Origin: Dehalococcoidia bacterium
Lineage (GTDB): Bacteria > Chloroflexota > Dehalococcoidia > UBA2979
Assembly (NCBI GenBank): GCA_023228765.1
Contig: JALOAM010000165.1
Span: 1-6,757 of the forward strand
DNA length: 6,757 nucleotides
Direction: 5' to 3'
A program made the position numbers and the translations under genes. Numbering within the stretch: the first letter of the stretch is position 1; each line of letters starts with the position of its first letter. The notes under the pieces were generated by a model. That model made no database searches. It was not told the DNA's origin and saw nothing but the letters and a program-made list of their open reading frames with translations. Shown piece after piece: positions 1 to 6,410 of the stretch.

Positions 1-594
1 GACGCGCTCCACCTCGAGCGGATCGCCAAGGACGGACATCCCGCCGATGCGGGAGGAGCGCGGCGCGAACTCGTCGAGGATGCCGACGGCTTCGACGGCC
101 AGCCGGTGCTCGTGGCCGATCTGCACCGCGACCATCAGCGCCTGCTCGTCGCCGCCGACGATGAGGACGCGCTCCCGCAGCATCCCTCGACGCTGGAACC
201 AGACGAGGGCGGCGGCTCGGATGGCGTAGCCCGCGGCAAACGCGGCGACGGCGGAGCCCCAGAGGAACACGATCGTCCGGCGTTCCGGCGTCCCGTCCGT
301 CACGAAGTGCACAGTGAGGTACGCGAGGATGACCCACACCAGCGTGCGCACCATCCGCTGGAGGGGAGGCGCAACCACGCGCGGGTGCGAGGTGTCGTAG
401 AGGTCCGTCGAGAGACCGCAGGCGAGCACGACCAACACATTGATGATGGTGAGCGCGGGCACTTCCCACGTCGGATACCCATCTGACACAACGAGGACAG
501 TCGCGGTGGCCATCGCGACGAACGCCGCGTCGCGGGTGGCGCCGAAGGCGCGGTGCCCGAGGATCGGGACCAGGCGACGCAGGGGCGTGACCAT
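1..594 (-). CDS. Polyprenyl glycosylphosphotransferase (exopolysaccharide sugar transferase), N-terminal part, cut by the window edge
   Basis: Proteins of this family transfer a sugar 1-phosphate from an NDP-sugar to undecaprenyl phosphate at the inner face of the membrane, starting assembly of a surface-glycan repeat unit. The visible 198 residues hold four likely membrane segments (about 22-38, 46-61, 83-98 and 108-128). A Rossmann-like domain follows from about 142, opening with RVLIVGGDEQA and continuing to GILDE and IGGMSVLGDP, the usual pattern of the soluble N-terminal domain of these enzymes. The C-terminal catalytic bacterial sugar transferase domain lies beyond position 1 and cannot be checked. 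The ATG start at 594 shares its A with the TAA stop of the upstream kinase (TAATG). I see no strong Shine-Dalgarno sequence there, so translation is probably coupled to the kinase. The donor sugar cannot be inferred. A protein keeping only the membrane and Rossmann parts remains possible. Confidence 0.8.
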   Translation of the reverse strand, partial: MVTPLRRLVPILGHRAFGATRDAAFVAMATATVLVVSDGYPTWEVPALTIINVLVVLACGLSTDLYDTSHPRVVAPPLQRMVRTLVWVILAYLTVHFVTDGTPERRTIVFLWGSAVAAFAAGYAIRAAALVWFQRRGMLRERVLIVGGDEQALMVAVQIGHEHRLAVEAVGILDEFAPRSSRIGGMSVLGDPLEVERV

Positions 595-1622
595 TAGCCG
601 ACCGCCACCCCTCGATGCTCGCTGTTCATCAGGACGCGCGCGCCTGACCACTCAAAGCGGTAGTCCAGCGGACGGAGGCCCTCGGCGAGCATCGCACGAC
701 GCAGGCGCTCCTCCTCGCCGTCCGCCGCCATCGCGAGGAGGTAGCCGCCACCCCCCGCGCCCGTGAGCTTTGCACCCAGCGCGCCCCCCTCGAGGGCGCG
801 CGCGACCCAGTGGTCGATCTGCTCGCTGGAGACGCCCGCTGCCATGCCGCGCTTCCGCTCCCACCCCTCGCGGATCAGTCGCCCGACGGCATCGAGGTCC
901 CCGCGCATGAGGGCGCCCTCGGTCTGCGTCGCGAACTCCAGGAGGTCGGTCGCAGCACCCTCCGTGCGGCCGGAGGCGATGTTCTCGGACTGCGTCTTCA
1001 GGATGCGATTCGCCTCCCGCTGCAGTCCGGTGAAGTACAGCTGCAATCGCCGCTCAAGTGCCTCGACGGTGGGAGGGTCGAGGGGGAGCGGGCGCACGGA
1101 GACCTCACCGGTGGGAGCGAACTCGAACGTGTTGAAGCCGCCGAAGGCCGCCGCGAACTGGTCCTGCTTGCCGATCGGCGACCTCAGGCGGTCCAGCTCG
1201 ATCCGGCACGCTCGCTCCGCGATCTGGTGGTCGCCCATGTGCTCCCCGATGTACGTCGAAAGCGCCTTCACGAGGGCGACCGCGGTGGCGCTGGAGGAGC
1301 CCAGCCCCGTCCCCGGAGGCGTCTCCGAGGCGGTGAAGACGTCGATGCCGCCACTGATGCCGAAGTCCGCGAGGCACGCGCGCACGAGTGAGAGGTCATC
1401 CCCCGACCGCCCGAGGTCCGCGCCATCCTCAAAGTTGAGGAACGCGGAGAAGTCAGATGACGTGAGCTGGACGGATCCTCGACGGTTGGATGAGAGGACT
1501 ACGTAGACGTAACGATTGACCGTCGCGTTCACGACGCGTCCACCGTACTGACGGTAGTAGGCGGGCAGATCGCTGCCGCCGCCGCCGATCCCGATACGGA
1601 CGGGCGCTCGCGTAATGATCAT
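594..1622 (-). CDS. GHMP-family sugar kinase, HddA-like (D-glycero-D-manno-heptose 7-phosphate kinase type)
   Basis: The 342-residue product has the length and layout of HddA-type kinases, which phosphorylate the anomeric carbon of heptose 7-phosphate on the way to GDP-heptose for surface glycans. The N-terminus reads MIITRAPVRIGIGGGGSDLP, the substrate-binding start typical of the family. The GHMP ATP-binding motif PPGTGLGSSSA lies at residues 102-112. IGKQDQFAAAFGG follows in the middle, and the C-terminal glycine-rich GHMP motif KLTGAGGGG is at 285-293. All key motifs are intact. The ATG at 1622 is supported by GGGGGAG seven bases upstream. It is the first gene of a minus-strand pair with the sugar transferase and diverges from the GalU-like gene. 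Related kinases act on other sugars, and no other GDP-heptose gene is visible in this window, so the exact substrate is inference. Confidence 0.88.
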   Translation of the reverse strand: MIITRAPVRIGIGGGGSDLPAYYRQYGGRVVNATVNRYVYVVLSSNRRGSVQLTSSDFSAFLNFEDGADLGRSGDDLSLVRACLADFGISGGIDVFTASETPPGTGLGSSSATAVALVKALSTYIGEHMGDHQIAERACRIELDRLRSPIGKQDQFAAAFGGFNTFEFAPTGEVSVRPLPLDPPTVEALERRLQLYFTGLQREANRILKTQSENIASGRTEGAATDLLEFATQTEGALMRGDLDAVGRLIREGWERKRGMAAGVSSEQIDHWVARALEGGALGAKLTGAGGGGYLLAMAADGEEERLRRAMLAEGLRPLDYRFEWSGARVLMNSEHRGVAVG

Positions 1623-1746
1623 CGAGCCGCTCCCCCGATCGCGCGCATATCCGCCGCGACCGGCCTCGCCAGTACGATACGGAGAGCCCCATCCGTATCA
1701 CCACCGTAGTCCGGTAAAGGCTACGTAGAGATCAGAGGCTGCCCCG
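1623..1746. promoter_or_regulatory. Divergent intergenic region between the sugar kinase and the GalU-like gene
   Basis: These 124 bp lie between two oppositely oriented start codons, so promoters for both transcription units should be here or just inside the genes. The minus-strand ribosome site GGGGGAG covers 1630-1636. The plus-strand site AGAGG covers 1734-1738, eight bases before the GalU-like ATG. No convincing -35/-10 pair stands out on either strand. The strongest structure is the inverted repeat listed separately at 1676-1699. Confidence 0.6.
1676..1699. promoter_or_regulatory. Perfect 8-bp inverted repeat, candidate operator
   Basis: GATACGGA at 1676-1683 is matched exactly by its reverse complement TCCGTATC at 1692-1699, with an 8-base spacer, GAGCCCCA. 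The dyad sits near the middle of the divergent intergenic region, a usual place for a dimeric repressor or activator to control both directions. It could instead form a hairpin in a 5' leader. There is no T-run after it on the plus strand, so a terminator is unlikely. Operator function is inference. Confidence 0.4.
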
Positions 1747-2631
1747 ATGCCCGCTTCTCCGTCCGAGCACGCCCCCATCGAGGAGGCCGTCATCATCGCC
1801 GCCGGTCGCGGCACGCGGATGCGCCCCTCCACCCGGGTGGTGCCGAAGGAGTTCCTCCCGAACTTCGACCGTCCCCTGATCCACTCCGCGATCGAGGAAG
1901 CGATCGCCTGCGGCGCGAAGCGCATCACCGTCGTCACCTCGGACCGCTCGAAGCCGTTCCTCGAGACCTACTTCGCCCCCCTCGACGAGGAGGAACGAGG
2001 CGACTCCAAGCTCGGGAGCCTGCGTGAGCTCCTCGAACGCGTCGAGATCCAGTGGGTGAAGCAGCCGGAGGCGAAGGGCACCGGGAACGCGACGCTGTAC
2101 GCGCGCGACGCCGGCGTCGACCGCACGTTCTTGCTGATGCTGCCCGACATGATCTTCACGGGCACCCCGCCCGGCCAGGCGCTCGCCACCGCGGTCTCTC
2201 GCTTCGGCGGCAGCGCCATCTCCGTCACCACCGTGGGGCCCGAGTACTACGACGGCTGGGGCATCGTCACGGGCGACCCCGTGGAGGGCGGCCTGCTCCG
2301 GATGCGCGACATCCTCGAGAAGCCCGGGAGCGCCTACACCGCCCCGAGCGGCGCCGGCATCAACGGCCGCTACGTCCTCACCCCCGGCATCTTCGAATGC
2401 ATCGAGGAGATCCAGCGCCAGGGCAAGACCGTGAAGGGCGAGGTCAACCTGACGGACGCGATGGTGCTCCTCGCACAGCAGGAGCCGTTCCACGCGGTCA
2501 CCTACGACGAGCCGTTCTACGACTCCGGCTTCCCGGTCGGCTACCTCACCGCCAGCGTCGCGAGCGCCCTCGCCGATCCCGGCCAGCGCGAGGCGGTCCG
2601 CGCCGCCCTGCTGCCGCTGCTGGAGGGCTGA
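1747..2631 (+). CDS. galU: GalU-like UTP--glucose-1-phosphate uridylyltransferase (nucleotidyltransferase family)
   Basis: This enzyme family joins UTP and glucose 1-phosphate to give UDP-glucose and pyrophosphate, supplying activated glucose for cell-surface glycans. The 294 residues are close to the usual GalU length of about 300. The nucleotide-binding signature AAGRGTRMRPST is at 18-29 and is followed by PKEFLP at 33-38, matching the GalU pattern. Other family features are KQPEAKGTGNA at 105-115, LPDM with a likely metal-binding aspartate at 134, EKPG at 191-194, GRYVLTPGIFE from 207, and YDSGFPVGYLTA near the C-terminus. The ATG at 1747 follows AGAGG at eight bases. The gene is transcribed alone and ends 25 bp from the converging small gene. 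Related thymidylyl- or guanylyltransferases share the fold, but the PKE and KGTG motifs favour GalU. The true substrate is not proven. Confidence 0.85.
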   Translation: MPASPSEHAPIEEAVIIAAGRGTRMRPSTRVVPKEFLPNFDRPLIHSAIEEAIACGAKRITVVTSDRSKPFLETYFAPLDEEERGDSKLGSLRELLERVEIQWVKQPEAKGTGNATLYARDAGVDRTFLLMLPDMIFTGTPPGQALATAVSRFGGSAISVTTVGPEYYDGWGIVTGDPVEGGLLRMRDILEKPGSAYTAPSGAGINGRYVLTPGIFECIEEIQRQGKTVKGEVNLTDAMVLLAQQEPFHAVTYDEPFYDSGFPVGYLTASVASALADPGQREAVRAALLPLLEG

Positions 2632-2656
2632 CCGGCGAGGGGTCCTTCGTCGTCCG

Positions 2657-2896
2657 CTACTGCGAGGATCCCCGGCCGTCGAGACGTCGCGCCTTGCCGG
2701 GTTCGTAGTCCCTGACATCGGGGAAGTCCGCCGGGATGTCCACGATCTGGCCGCGGACGGCGATCTCCTGCATCTCGCGCTTCAGCAGGCTCCACACGAC
2801 GATCTCTTCGTCGCTGAACGGAGCCATCGAGGATTGCTCCGGCGCCAGGCCCCGGGCGATCTCCACCATCATGACCTGCATGATGTCGCTGTCCAT
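2657..2896 (-). CDS. Small acidic protein of unknown function
   Basis: I do not recognise this 79-residue product. It begins MDSDIMQVMMVEIARGLAPE, has a charged middle (FSDEEIVVWSLLKREMQEIA) that could form a helix, and ends with a basic, polar tail (KARRLDGRGSSQ). There is no signal peptide, membrane segment or cysteine motif. The chosen ATG at 2896 is preceded by GGGGGAGGG at 2901-2909, four bases upstream, a strong ribosome site. A longer form starting with GTG at 2956 would overlap the stop of the upstream phosphatase by four bases (GTGA) and add 20 residues. That is a plausible coupled start, but I see no good ribosome site for it. It is the last gene of the methyltransferase-phosphatase unit and converges on the GalU-like gene. 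That it is a real gene rests on strand, spacing and the ribosome site. Confidence 0.6.
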   Translation of the reverse strand: MDSDIMQVMMVEIARGLAPEQSSMAPFSDEEIVVWSLLKREMQEIAVRGQIVDIPADFPDVRDYEPGKARRLDGRGSSQ

Positions 2897-2952
2897 GCCG
2901 CCCTCCCCCGCTCCTGGGCTAATGCGAGGCTCCACCAGCGCTCGCAGGGCCG

Positions 2953-3660
2953 TCACTCGCCGAGCAATTCCTCCAGCCGCTCGATGACGGCGTCTGGCAC
3001 GTGCTCACCCACCTCGTCCGGCTCGCGCTTCCTCGGCGGCAGCCAGATCGAGGTCATCCCCGCGGCCCGCGCACCCGCGACATCCGAGTGGACGGAGTCG
3101 CCCACGTGCGCGGCCTTCGAGGCGTCCACGCCCGCCCTCGCGAGGAGGTGCTCGAAGATCCCGGGGTCGGGCTTGTGCAGTCCGAGGTCGCCCGACACCA
3201 CGATGTGGTCGATGAGCGATCCGATGTCGAACTTGCGCAGCTTGGGCCACTGGATCTCTGTCGGCCCGTTGGTCACCACGGCGAGCGTGAACCGCTCCCG
3301 CAGCCTGAGCACGACCTCCCGCGCGCCCTCGATCCAGTCGAGGTCGTCGATGAGGACGCGGTTGTACTCGGCGCGGACAGCGACGCCCTCGGCGCTCTGC
3401 GAGTCGAGCTCCAGGGTGGCGAAGAACGCCCCAAGGCGCCCCACGGTGACGGGGTTCGCGGCGAGCCCCTCGCGCAGCGCGAGGTCAATACGGGAGGTCG
3501 ACCCCGGCAACCGGCGGCGGGCTTCCTCGGCGGCGGCGTGGAGCCGCATCTCGGCGAGGGCATCCGAATCGAGCAGGGTGTCGTCGAGGTCGAGTGAGAT
3601 CAGGGTGACGCCGCGCTCCTCCAGGAGTCGTGCGGCGCTCACCTCGGGGGTGCTGGTCAT
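2953..3660 (-). CDS. HAD-superfamily phosphatase, subfamily IA (YjjG/N-acylneuraminate-9-phosphatase type)
   Basis: The 235-residue product carries all four HAD motifs. Motif I, DLDDTLLD, has the nucleophile Asp24 and acid/base Asp26. Motif II is TNG at 130-132. Motif III is Lys163 in GLHKPDP. Motif IV is GDSVHSD with Asp188 and Asp193. A helical cap lies between motifs I and II, as in subfamily IA. GDSVHSDVAGARAAGM and the TNG-to-HKPDP spacing resemble nucleotidase YjjG and NANP-type sugar-phosphate phosphatases, so a small phosphorylated metabolite is the likely substrate, its identity unknown. The ATG at 3660 has GAGGG six bases upstream and lies 22 bp after the methyltransferase stop. An in-frame start at 3702 would overlap the methyltransferase and adds only an unconserved tail, so it was not used. 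It is the middle gene of a three-gene minus-strand unit. Confidence 0.87.
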   Translation of the reverse strand: MTSTPEVSAARLLEERGVTLISLDLDDTLLDSDALAEMRLHAAAEEARRRLPGSTSRIDLALREGLAANPVTVGRLGAFFATLELDSQSAEGVAVRAEYNRVLIDDLDWIEGAREVVLRLRERFTLAVVTNGPTEIQWPKLRKFDIGSLIDHIVVSGDLGLHKPDPGIFEHLLARAGVDASKAAHVGDSVHSDVAGARAAGMTSIWLPPRKREPDEVGEHVPDAVIERLEELLGE

Positions 3661-3682
3661 CGATCGCCCTCGGTCACTCCGG

Positions 3683-4624
3683 CTACTGGGTGATGCCGGC
3701 ACGGTAGGCCATGACCTTCATCGAGCCGTAGTGCACCGGGATCGCCAGGTCCTTCACGCGGGCCGGCAGGATCCGGTCGAGCAGACCGACGATCGAGCGG
3801 AGCAGCGGGTAGTAGCGACGGAGGCGCTCAAAGAAGAACGAGATCGGGTAGCGATTCGGGTCACGCCGCACCACGATCCGGTCGAATCCCACGGACTCGA
3901 GCATCTTCGCGATCGTCGTCGAGTCGAAGTAGTAGAGGTGCTCGCGCGGCTTGTACTCGAACCAGCGCTTGCCGGTGAGTCGTGCGAACCACCCCGCCCG
4001 GTTCGGCGTGGTGATCACGATGAGTCCGCCGGGCTTCAGCCAGCGCTCCATCCGCAGGAGGCCTCCCCGTGGGTCGTCGAGGTGCTCGATCGTCTGGAAC
4101 ATGGCGATGACGTCGTAGGTGCCGGGGTCGACCGCGGCTTCCTCCAGCGAACCGGCGACGACGGGGAGCCGCAGCTCGTCGCGGATGATTCGCTGGCACG
4201 CCTTGGAGGGCTCGATGCCCTCCGGCCGCATCCCGGCGTGACGCGCCTGGTCCAGGAAATACCCGCTCGCCGCACCGACCTCCAGGATGCGCGCGCCCGG
4301 CTTGATCCGTGCGATCTCCTCCGCGATGCGGCCGAAGTACGGGTAGAGGACGGGGTAGTCGCTGGAGTAGGAGGTGTAGCCCGGCCGTCCCGTCGCGAGC
4401 TGTGACTTCTCGTGATACTCGTCGCTCTCGTACTGGCGACGCGGGTCGTGTTGCAGGCGAGGACTCACGTACGCGAGGCCGCAACGACGGCACTGGACGA
4501 TGCGGCCTTCTCCCGTGGATCCCCGGATCGTGCGAACATCGTTCGCGCCGCACAGGTTGCACGGCACGGAGCGCATCGCCGGTGGCGCGACGCTGACTCC
4601 GGCAGTTGAAAGCTCGTCAGTCAT
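3683..4624 (-). CDS. Class I SAM-dependent methyltransferase with N-terminal zinc ribbon
   Basis: The 313-residue product starts with a likely zinc-binding ribbon, CNLC at 22-25 and CRRC at 45-48, typical of methyltransferases found in glycan and deoxysugar clusters. The SAM-binding core follows: ILEVGAASGYF at 113-123 (motif I), GIEPSKA at 136-142 with an acidic residue for the ribose, and MFQTIEHLDDP at 175-185. KPGGLIVITTPN follows as the usual post-core strand. The C-terminal part (FFFERLRRYYPLLRSIVGLL) is hydrophobic and basic and may touch the membrane or a lipid-linked substrate. It probably methylates a sugar or lipid-linked glycan; the acceptor is unknown. The ATG at 4624 starts the domain cleanly, with GAGAG eight bases upstream. 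The same frame stays open to 5200, but that extension is antisense to the DprE2-like gene and is low-complexity. It leads a unit with the HAD phosphatase and the small protein. Confidence 0.87.
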   Translation of the reverse strand: MTDELSTAGVSVAPPAMRSVPCNLCGANDVRTIRGSTGEGRIVQCRRCGLAYVSPRLQHDPRRQYESDEYHEKSQLATGRPGYTSYSSDYPVLYPYFGRIAEEIARIKPGARILEVGAASGYFLDQARHAGMRPEGIEPSKACQRIIRDELRLPVVAGSLEEAAVDPGTYDVIAMFQTIEHLDDPRGGLLRMERWLKPGGLIVITTPNRAGWFARLTGKRWFEYKPREHLYYFDSTTIAKMLESVGFDRIVVRRDPNRYPISFFFERLRRYYPLLRSIVGLLDRILPARVKDLAIPVHYGSMKVMAYRAGITQ

Positions 4625-4673
4625 GCTCCCCACTCTCACGCGGCGGGTGCGGTCCAACCTCGCTCCACTCGTC

Positions 4674-4679
4674 ATTATC
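4674..4679 (-). promoter_or_regulatory. Candidate -10 element for the methyltransferase unit
   Basis: On the minus strand this reads GATAAT, five of six matches to the bacterial -10 consensus, in an otherwise very GC-rich stretch. It lies 49 bases before the methyltransferase ATG, leaving a leader of about 43 bases. No good -35 hexamer is found at 16-18 bases. It overlaps the region just upstream of the chosen DprE2-like start on the other strand, which would be expected for divergent transcription units. Confidence 0.3.
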
Positions 4680-4691
4680 GGAAGGCGCGCA

Positions 4692-5558
4692 GTGGGGCGC
4701 GACCGCCAGGAGCGTCCGAACCCTGACGGCTCCCCCACGGAACGACCGTCCGATCGGCTCCTCGACCCGATCGAGGAACCCGTCCCGCCAGAGCACGAGC
4801 CGGACACCCGTGCCGTGATCGTCCTCGGTGGGGGGTCCGACATCGGCATCGCGATCGCCGCGCAACTCGTCGCGCGCGGCGCGGAGACGGTGGTCCTCGC
4901 CGGACGCAACCGGGAGCAGATGCGCGAGCAGGCACTGGAGGCCGGCATCGGCGTCCGCATCGAAACGGTGGGCTTCGACGCCCGCTTCTCCGAGTCGCAC
5001 GTCAGCACGATCGAGGAGGCGTTCACCCTCGCCGGCGAGGTGCAGGCCGTGATCGTCGCCTTCGGCGTCCTCGGCGACACCCCCTCGTACGAGGCCAACC
5101 CGGCGCTGGCCGGGGGCGCGGCCACCACGAACTTCGCGGGCGCCGTCTCCACCTCGCTCGCGGCCACGCGCGCGCTCGCGCGGCAGGAGCGGGAGGGCAC
5201 CCTCGTCGTCCTCTCCTCGGTCGCGGCGCTGCGCCCGAGGCCCTCGAACTACGTCTACGGCGCGACGAAGGCGGGACTCGACTTCTTCGCGCGCGGCCTC
5301 GCGGACTCCGTACGGAAGCGCGGGGTGCGCGTGCTGGTGATCCGCCCCGGCTTCGTCCACACGAAGATGACTCGGGACATGACCGGCGGCTGGAGGAACC
5401 GCCTCCGCGCCCGCTTCGCCACCACCCCGGACCGAGTCGCCCGCGACGTGGTCCGAGCGATGGAGGACGGAGACACGATCTGCTGGTCGCCCGGCCGTCT
5501 GCGCTGGCTCACGACCGCGCTCCGCGTCGCCCCCGGCTTCGTCGTCCGCCGGCTGTAG
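4692..5558 (+). CDS. dprE2: DprE2-like decaprenylphosphoryl-2-keto-ribose reductase (short-chain dehydrogenase)
   Basis: DprE2 uses NADH to reduce the 2-keto intermediate made by DprE1, completing epimerisation of polyprenyl-phospho-ribose to polyprenyl-phospho-arabinose, a cell-wall sugar donor. The 288-residue product has the SDR cofactor motif GGGSDIG at 46-52, then VIVAFGVLGD from 120, Asn147, Ser176, and YGATK with Tyr189 and Lys193. From memory, VIVAFGVLGD, NYVYGATKAGLDFF, GVRVLVIRPGFVHTKM and the WSPGRLRW C-terminus track mycobacterial DprE2 closely, unlike generic SDRs. The GTG at 4692 was chosen because GGAAGG lies six bases upstream. It leaves a polar, proline- and glutamate-rich leader of about 38 residues before the fold. 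ATG at 4623 or 4500 would lie in the divergent methyltransferase gene. The downstream phosphodiesterase begins two bases after the stop. No dprE1 is visible. Another polyprenyl-linked sugar as substrate is possible. Confidence 0.82.
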   Translation: MGRDRQERPNPDGSPTERPSDRLLDPIEEPVPPEHEPDTRAVIVLGGGSDIGIAIAAQLVARGAETVVLAGRNREQMREQALEAGIGVRIETVGFDARFSESHVSTIEEAFTLAGEVQAVIVAFGVLGDTPSYEANPALAGGAATTNFAGAVSTSLAATRALARQEREGTLVVLSSVAALRPRPSNYVYGATKAGLDFFARGLADSVRKRGVRVLVIRPGFVHTKMTRDMTGGWRNRLRARFATTPDRVARDVVRAMEDGDTICWSPGRLRWLTTALRVAPGFVVRRL

Positions 5559-5560
5559 TC

Positions 5561-6301
5561 GTGCCTCGCGCTGGCCTGCGCCCCCTCGTCATCTCGCATC
5601 GCACGCAGGCGGGCTCGATGCCCGAGAACACCCTGGCCGGTGTCGACGCAGCGATCGAGGCGGGCGCGGACGGCATCGAGCTGGACGTCCGTGCCACCTC
5701 GGACGGCGCGGTCGTGCTCCTGCACGACGAGACGCTGGAGCGCACGGCCGGCGATCCGCGCCCGATCTCATCGCTCACGCTCGCCGAGCTGCGCGAGGTC
5801 CGCCTCCGACCCGCGCACGGTGTGCCGGAACAGCCCGTCCCCACCCTCGCGGAGGTCTTCGCCCGCGTCGCGGGCCGCGCCATCGTGGTCGTAGAGGTGA
5901 AGCAGCCCGGCATCCACGACCTCGTCGCCACCGAGGTCCGACAGGCGGAGGCAGCTGCGTGGACGTGGATCTGGGCGTTCGACCCGGGCGTCGGCCGCGC
6001 CTGCCGGGGCGCCCTCCCGGAGGTCCCCGTGAGCCTCAACACGGCCCCCGGCGTCCTCGCACGGTCCGGGTACCCGGACACGCCGATCGAGATCGCCGTG
6101 CAGGAGGGCTTCGCCGCCGTCTCGTGGGACCATCGCGCCGTGGACGCCTCGACGGTGGACGCGGTACGCCGGCGCGGACTGGCGACGTACTGCTGGACAC
6201 CGGATACGCCCGAGGACATCGCACGGGTGATCGAGGCCGGTGTGGACGGGGTCTGCTCGAACTTCCCGGACCGCGTCCAGGCCACGCTCGCAGGAGCGTG
6301 A
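5561..6301 (+). CDS. Glycerophosphodiester phosphodiesterase (GDPD), cytoplasmic UgpQ-like
   Basis: GDPD enzymes cleave glycerophosphodiesters to glycerol 3-phosphate and an alcohol. The 246 residues match the short cytoplasmic form (UgpQ is about this size), and there is no signal peptide or membrane segment. Key residues are in place: His13-Arg14, PENT at 21-24, the metal ligands Glu40 and Asp42 in GIELDVR, His55 in LLHDE, Glu112 and Lys114 in VVEVK, and a C-terminal YCWTPDTPEDI and GVDGVCSNFPDR. One small deviation is HRT instead of the common HRG. The GTG start at 5561 lies two bases after the stop of the DprE2-like gene without a clear ribosome site, so coupled translation is likely. Pairing with a polyprenyl-phosphate-sugar reductase suggests a lipid or envelope role, but that is inference. 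Confidence 0.88.
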   Translation: MPRAGLRPLVISHRTQAGSMPENTLAGVDAAIEAGADGIELDVRATSDGAVVLLHDETLERTAGDPRPISSLTLAELREVRLRPAHGVPEQPVPTLAEVFARVAGRAIVVVEVKQPGIHDLVATEVRQAEAAAWTWIWAFDPGVGRACRGALPEVPVSLNTAPGVLARSGYPDTPIEIAVQEGFAAVSWDHRAVDASTVDAVRRRGLATYCWTPDTPEDIARVIEAGVDGVCSNFPDRVQATLAGA

Positions 6302-6320
6302 GGAGCATCCTCGACGGAAG

Positions 6321-6334
6321 CGGAGGAGCCTCCG
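6321..6334 (+). repeat. Short hairpin after the phosphodiesterase gene
   Basis: CGGAGG at 6321-6326 is followed after two bases by CCTCCG at 6329-6334, a perfect inverted repeat that would fold as a five-pair stem with a four-base loop. No T-run follows. It may stabilise the mRNA end together with the terminator-like hairpin at 6347. Confidence 0.3.
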
Positions 6335-6346
6335 AGAGTGCCCTAC

Positions 6347-6370
6347 ACTGCGGGTGGAGCGCAGTTTTCC
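6347..6370 (+). terminator. Candidate intrinsic terminator of the dprE2-GDPD unit
   Basis: ACTGCG at 6347-6352 pairs exactly with CGCAGT at 6360-6365 around a seven-base loop. The stem runs straight into TTTTCC at 6365-6370. It lies 45 bases after the phosphodiesterase stop and before the tRNA promoter. The stem is short and the T-run only four bases, so termination may be weak. Confidence 0.5.
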
Positions 6371-6394
6371 TAGAGCCGGAGCGGTTGCTACACT
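6365..6394 (+). promoter_or_regulatory. Candidate promoter of the tRNA cluster
   Basis: TACACT at 6389-6394 is preceded by TG one base upstream (TTGCTACACT), an extended -10 element. The best -35 candidate is TTTTCC at 6365-6370 with an 18-base spacer, matching the consensus at only three positions. Transcription would begin near 6401, about ten bases before tRNA-Trp, from a GC-rich discriminator (CACCATCC) of the kind seen at stringently controlled stable-RNA promoters. The -35 overlaps the T-run of the upstream terminator. A second TACACT at 6344-6349 lacks supporting elements. Confidence 0.5.
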
Positions 6395-6410
6395 CACCAT
6401 CCGGCCTCTT

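Noticed and set aside
763..1506. Open frame on the plus strand opposite the sugar kinase, 247 codons
   Set aside because: It is a shadow of the kinase gene. The translation has no domain and is dominated by S, R, P and A.
1732..2718. Long open frame on the minus strand, 328 codons
   Set aside because: It lies antisense to the GalU-like gene, whose motifs are intact. The translation is low-complexity and rich in R, G, A, E and D, as expected from the opposite strand of a GC-rich gene.
2953..3660. HAD protein as GmhB, the heptose bisphosphate phosphatase of the HddA pathway
   Set aside because: GmhB belongs to HAD subfamily III, lacks a large cap and has a different motif I. This protein has DLDDTLLD and a helical cap typical of subfamily IA, so it does not complete a GDP-heptose pathway.
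2834..4405. Long open frame on the plus strand, 523 codons
   Set aside because: It is antisense across the HAD phosphatase and methyltransferase, both of which have complete family motifs. Its translation is rich in S, R, P and D and has no recognisable domain.
4625..5200. Upstream in-frame extension of the methyltransferase
   Set aside because: It is low-complexity sequence antisense to the DprE2-like gene. The conserved protein begins at 4624 just ahead of the zinc ribbon.
4617..5360. Open frame on the minus strand opposite the DprE2-like gene
   Set aside because: It is rich in R, E, G and D with no motifs, while the plus-strand frame has a complete SDR signature.
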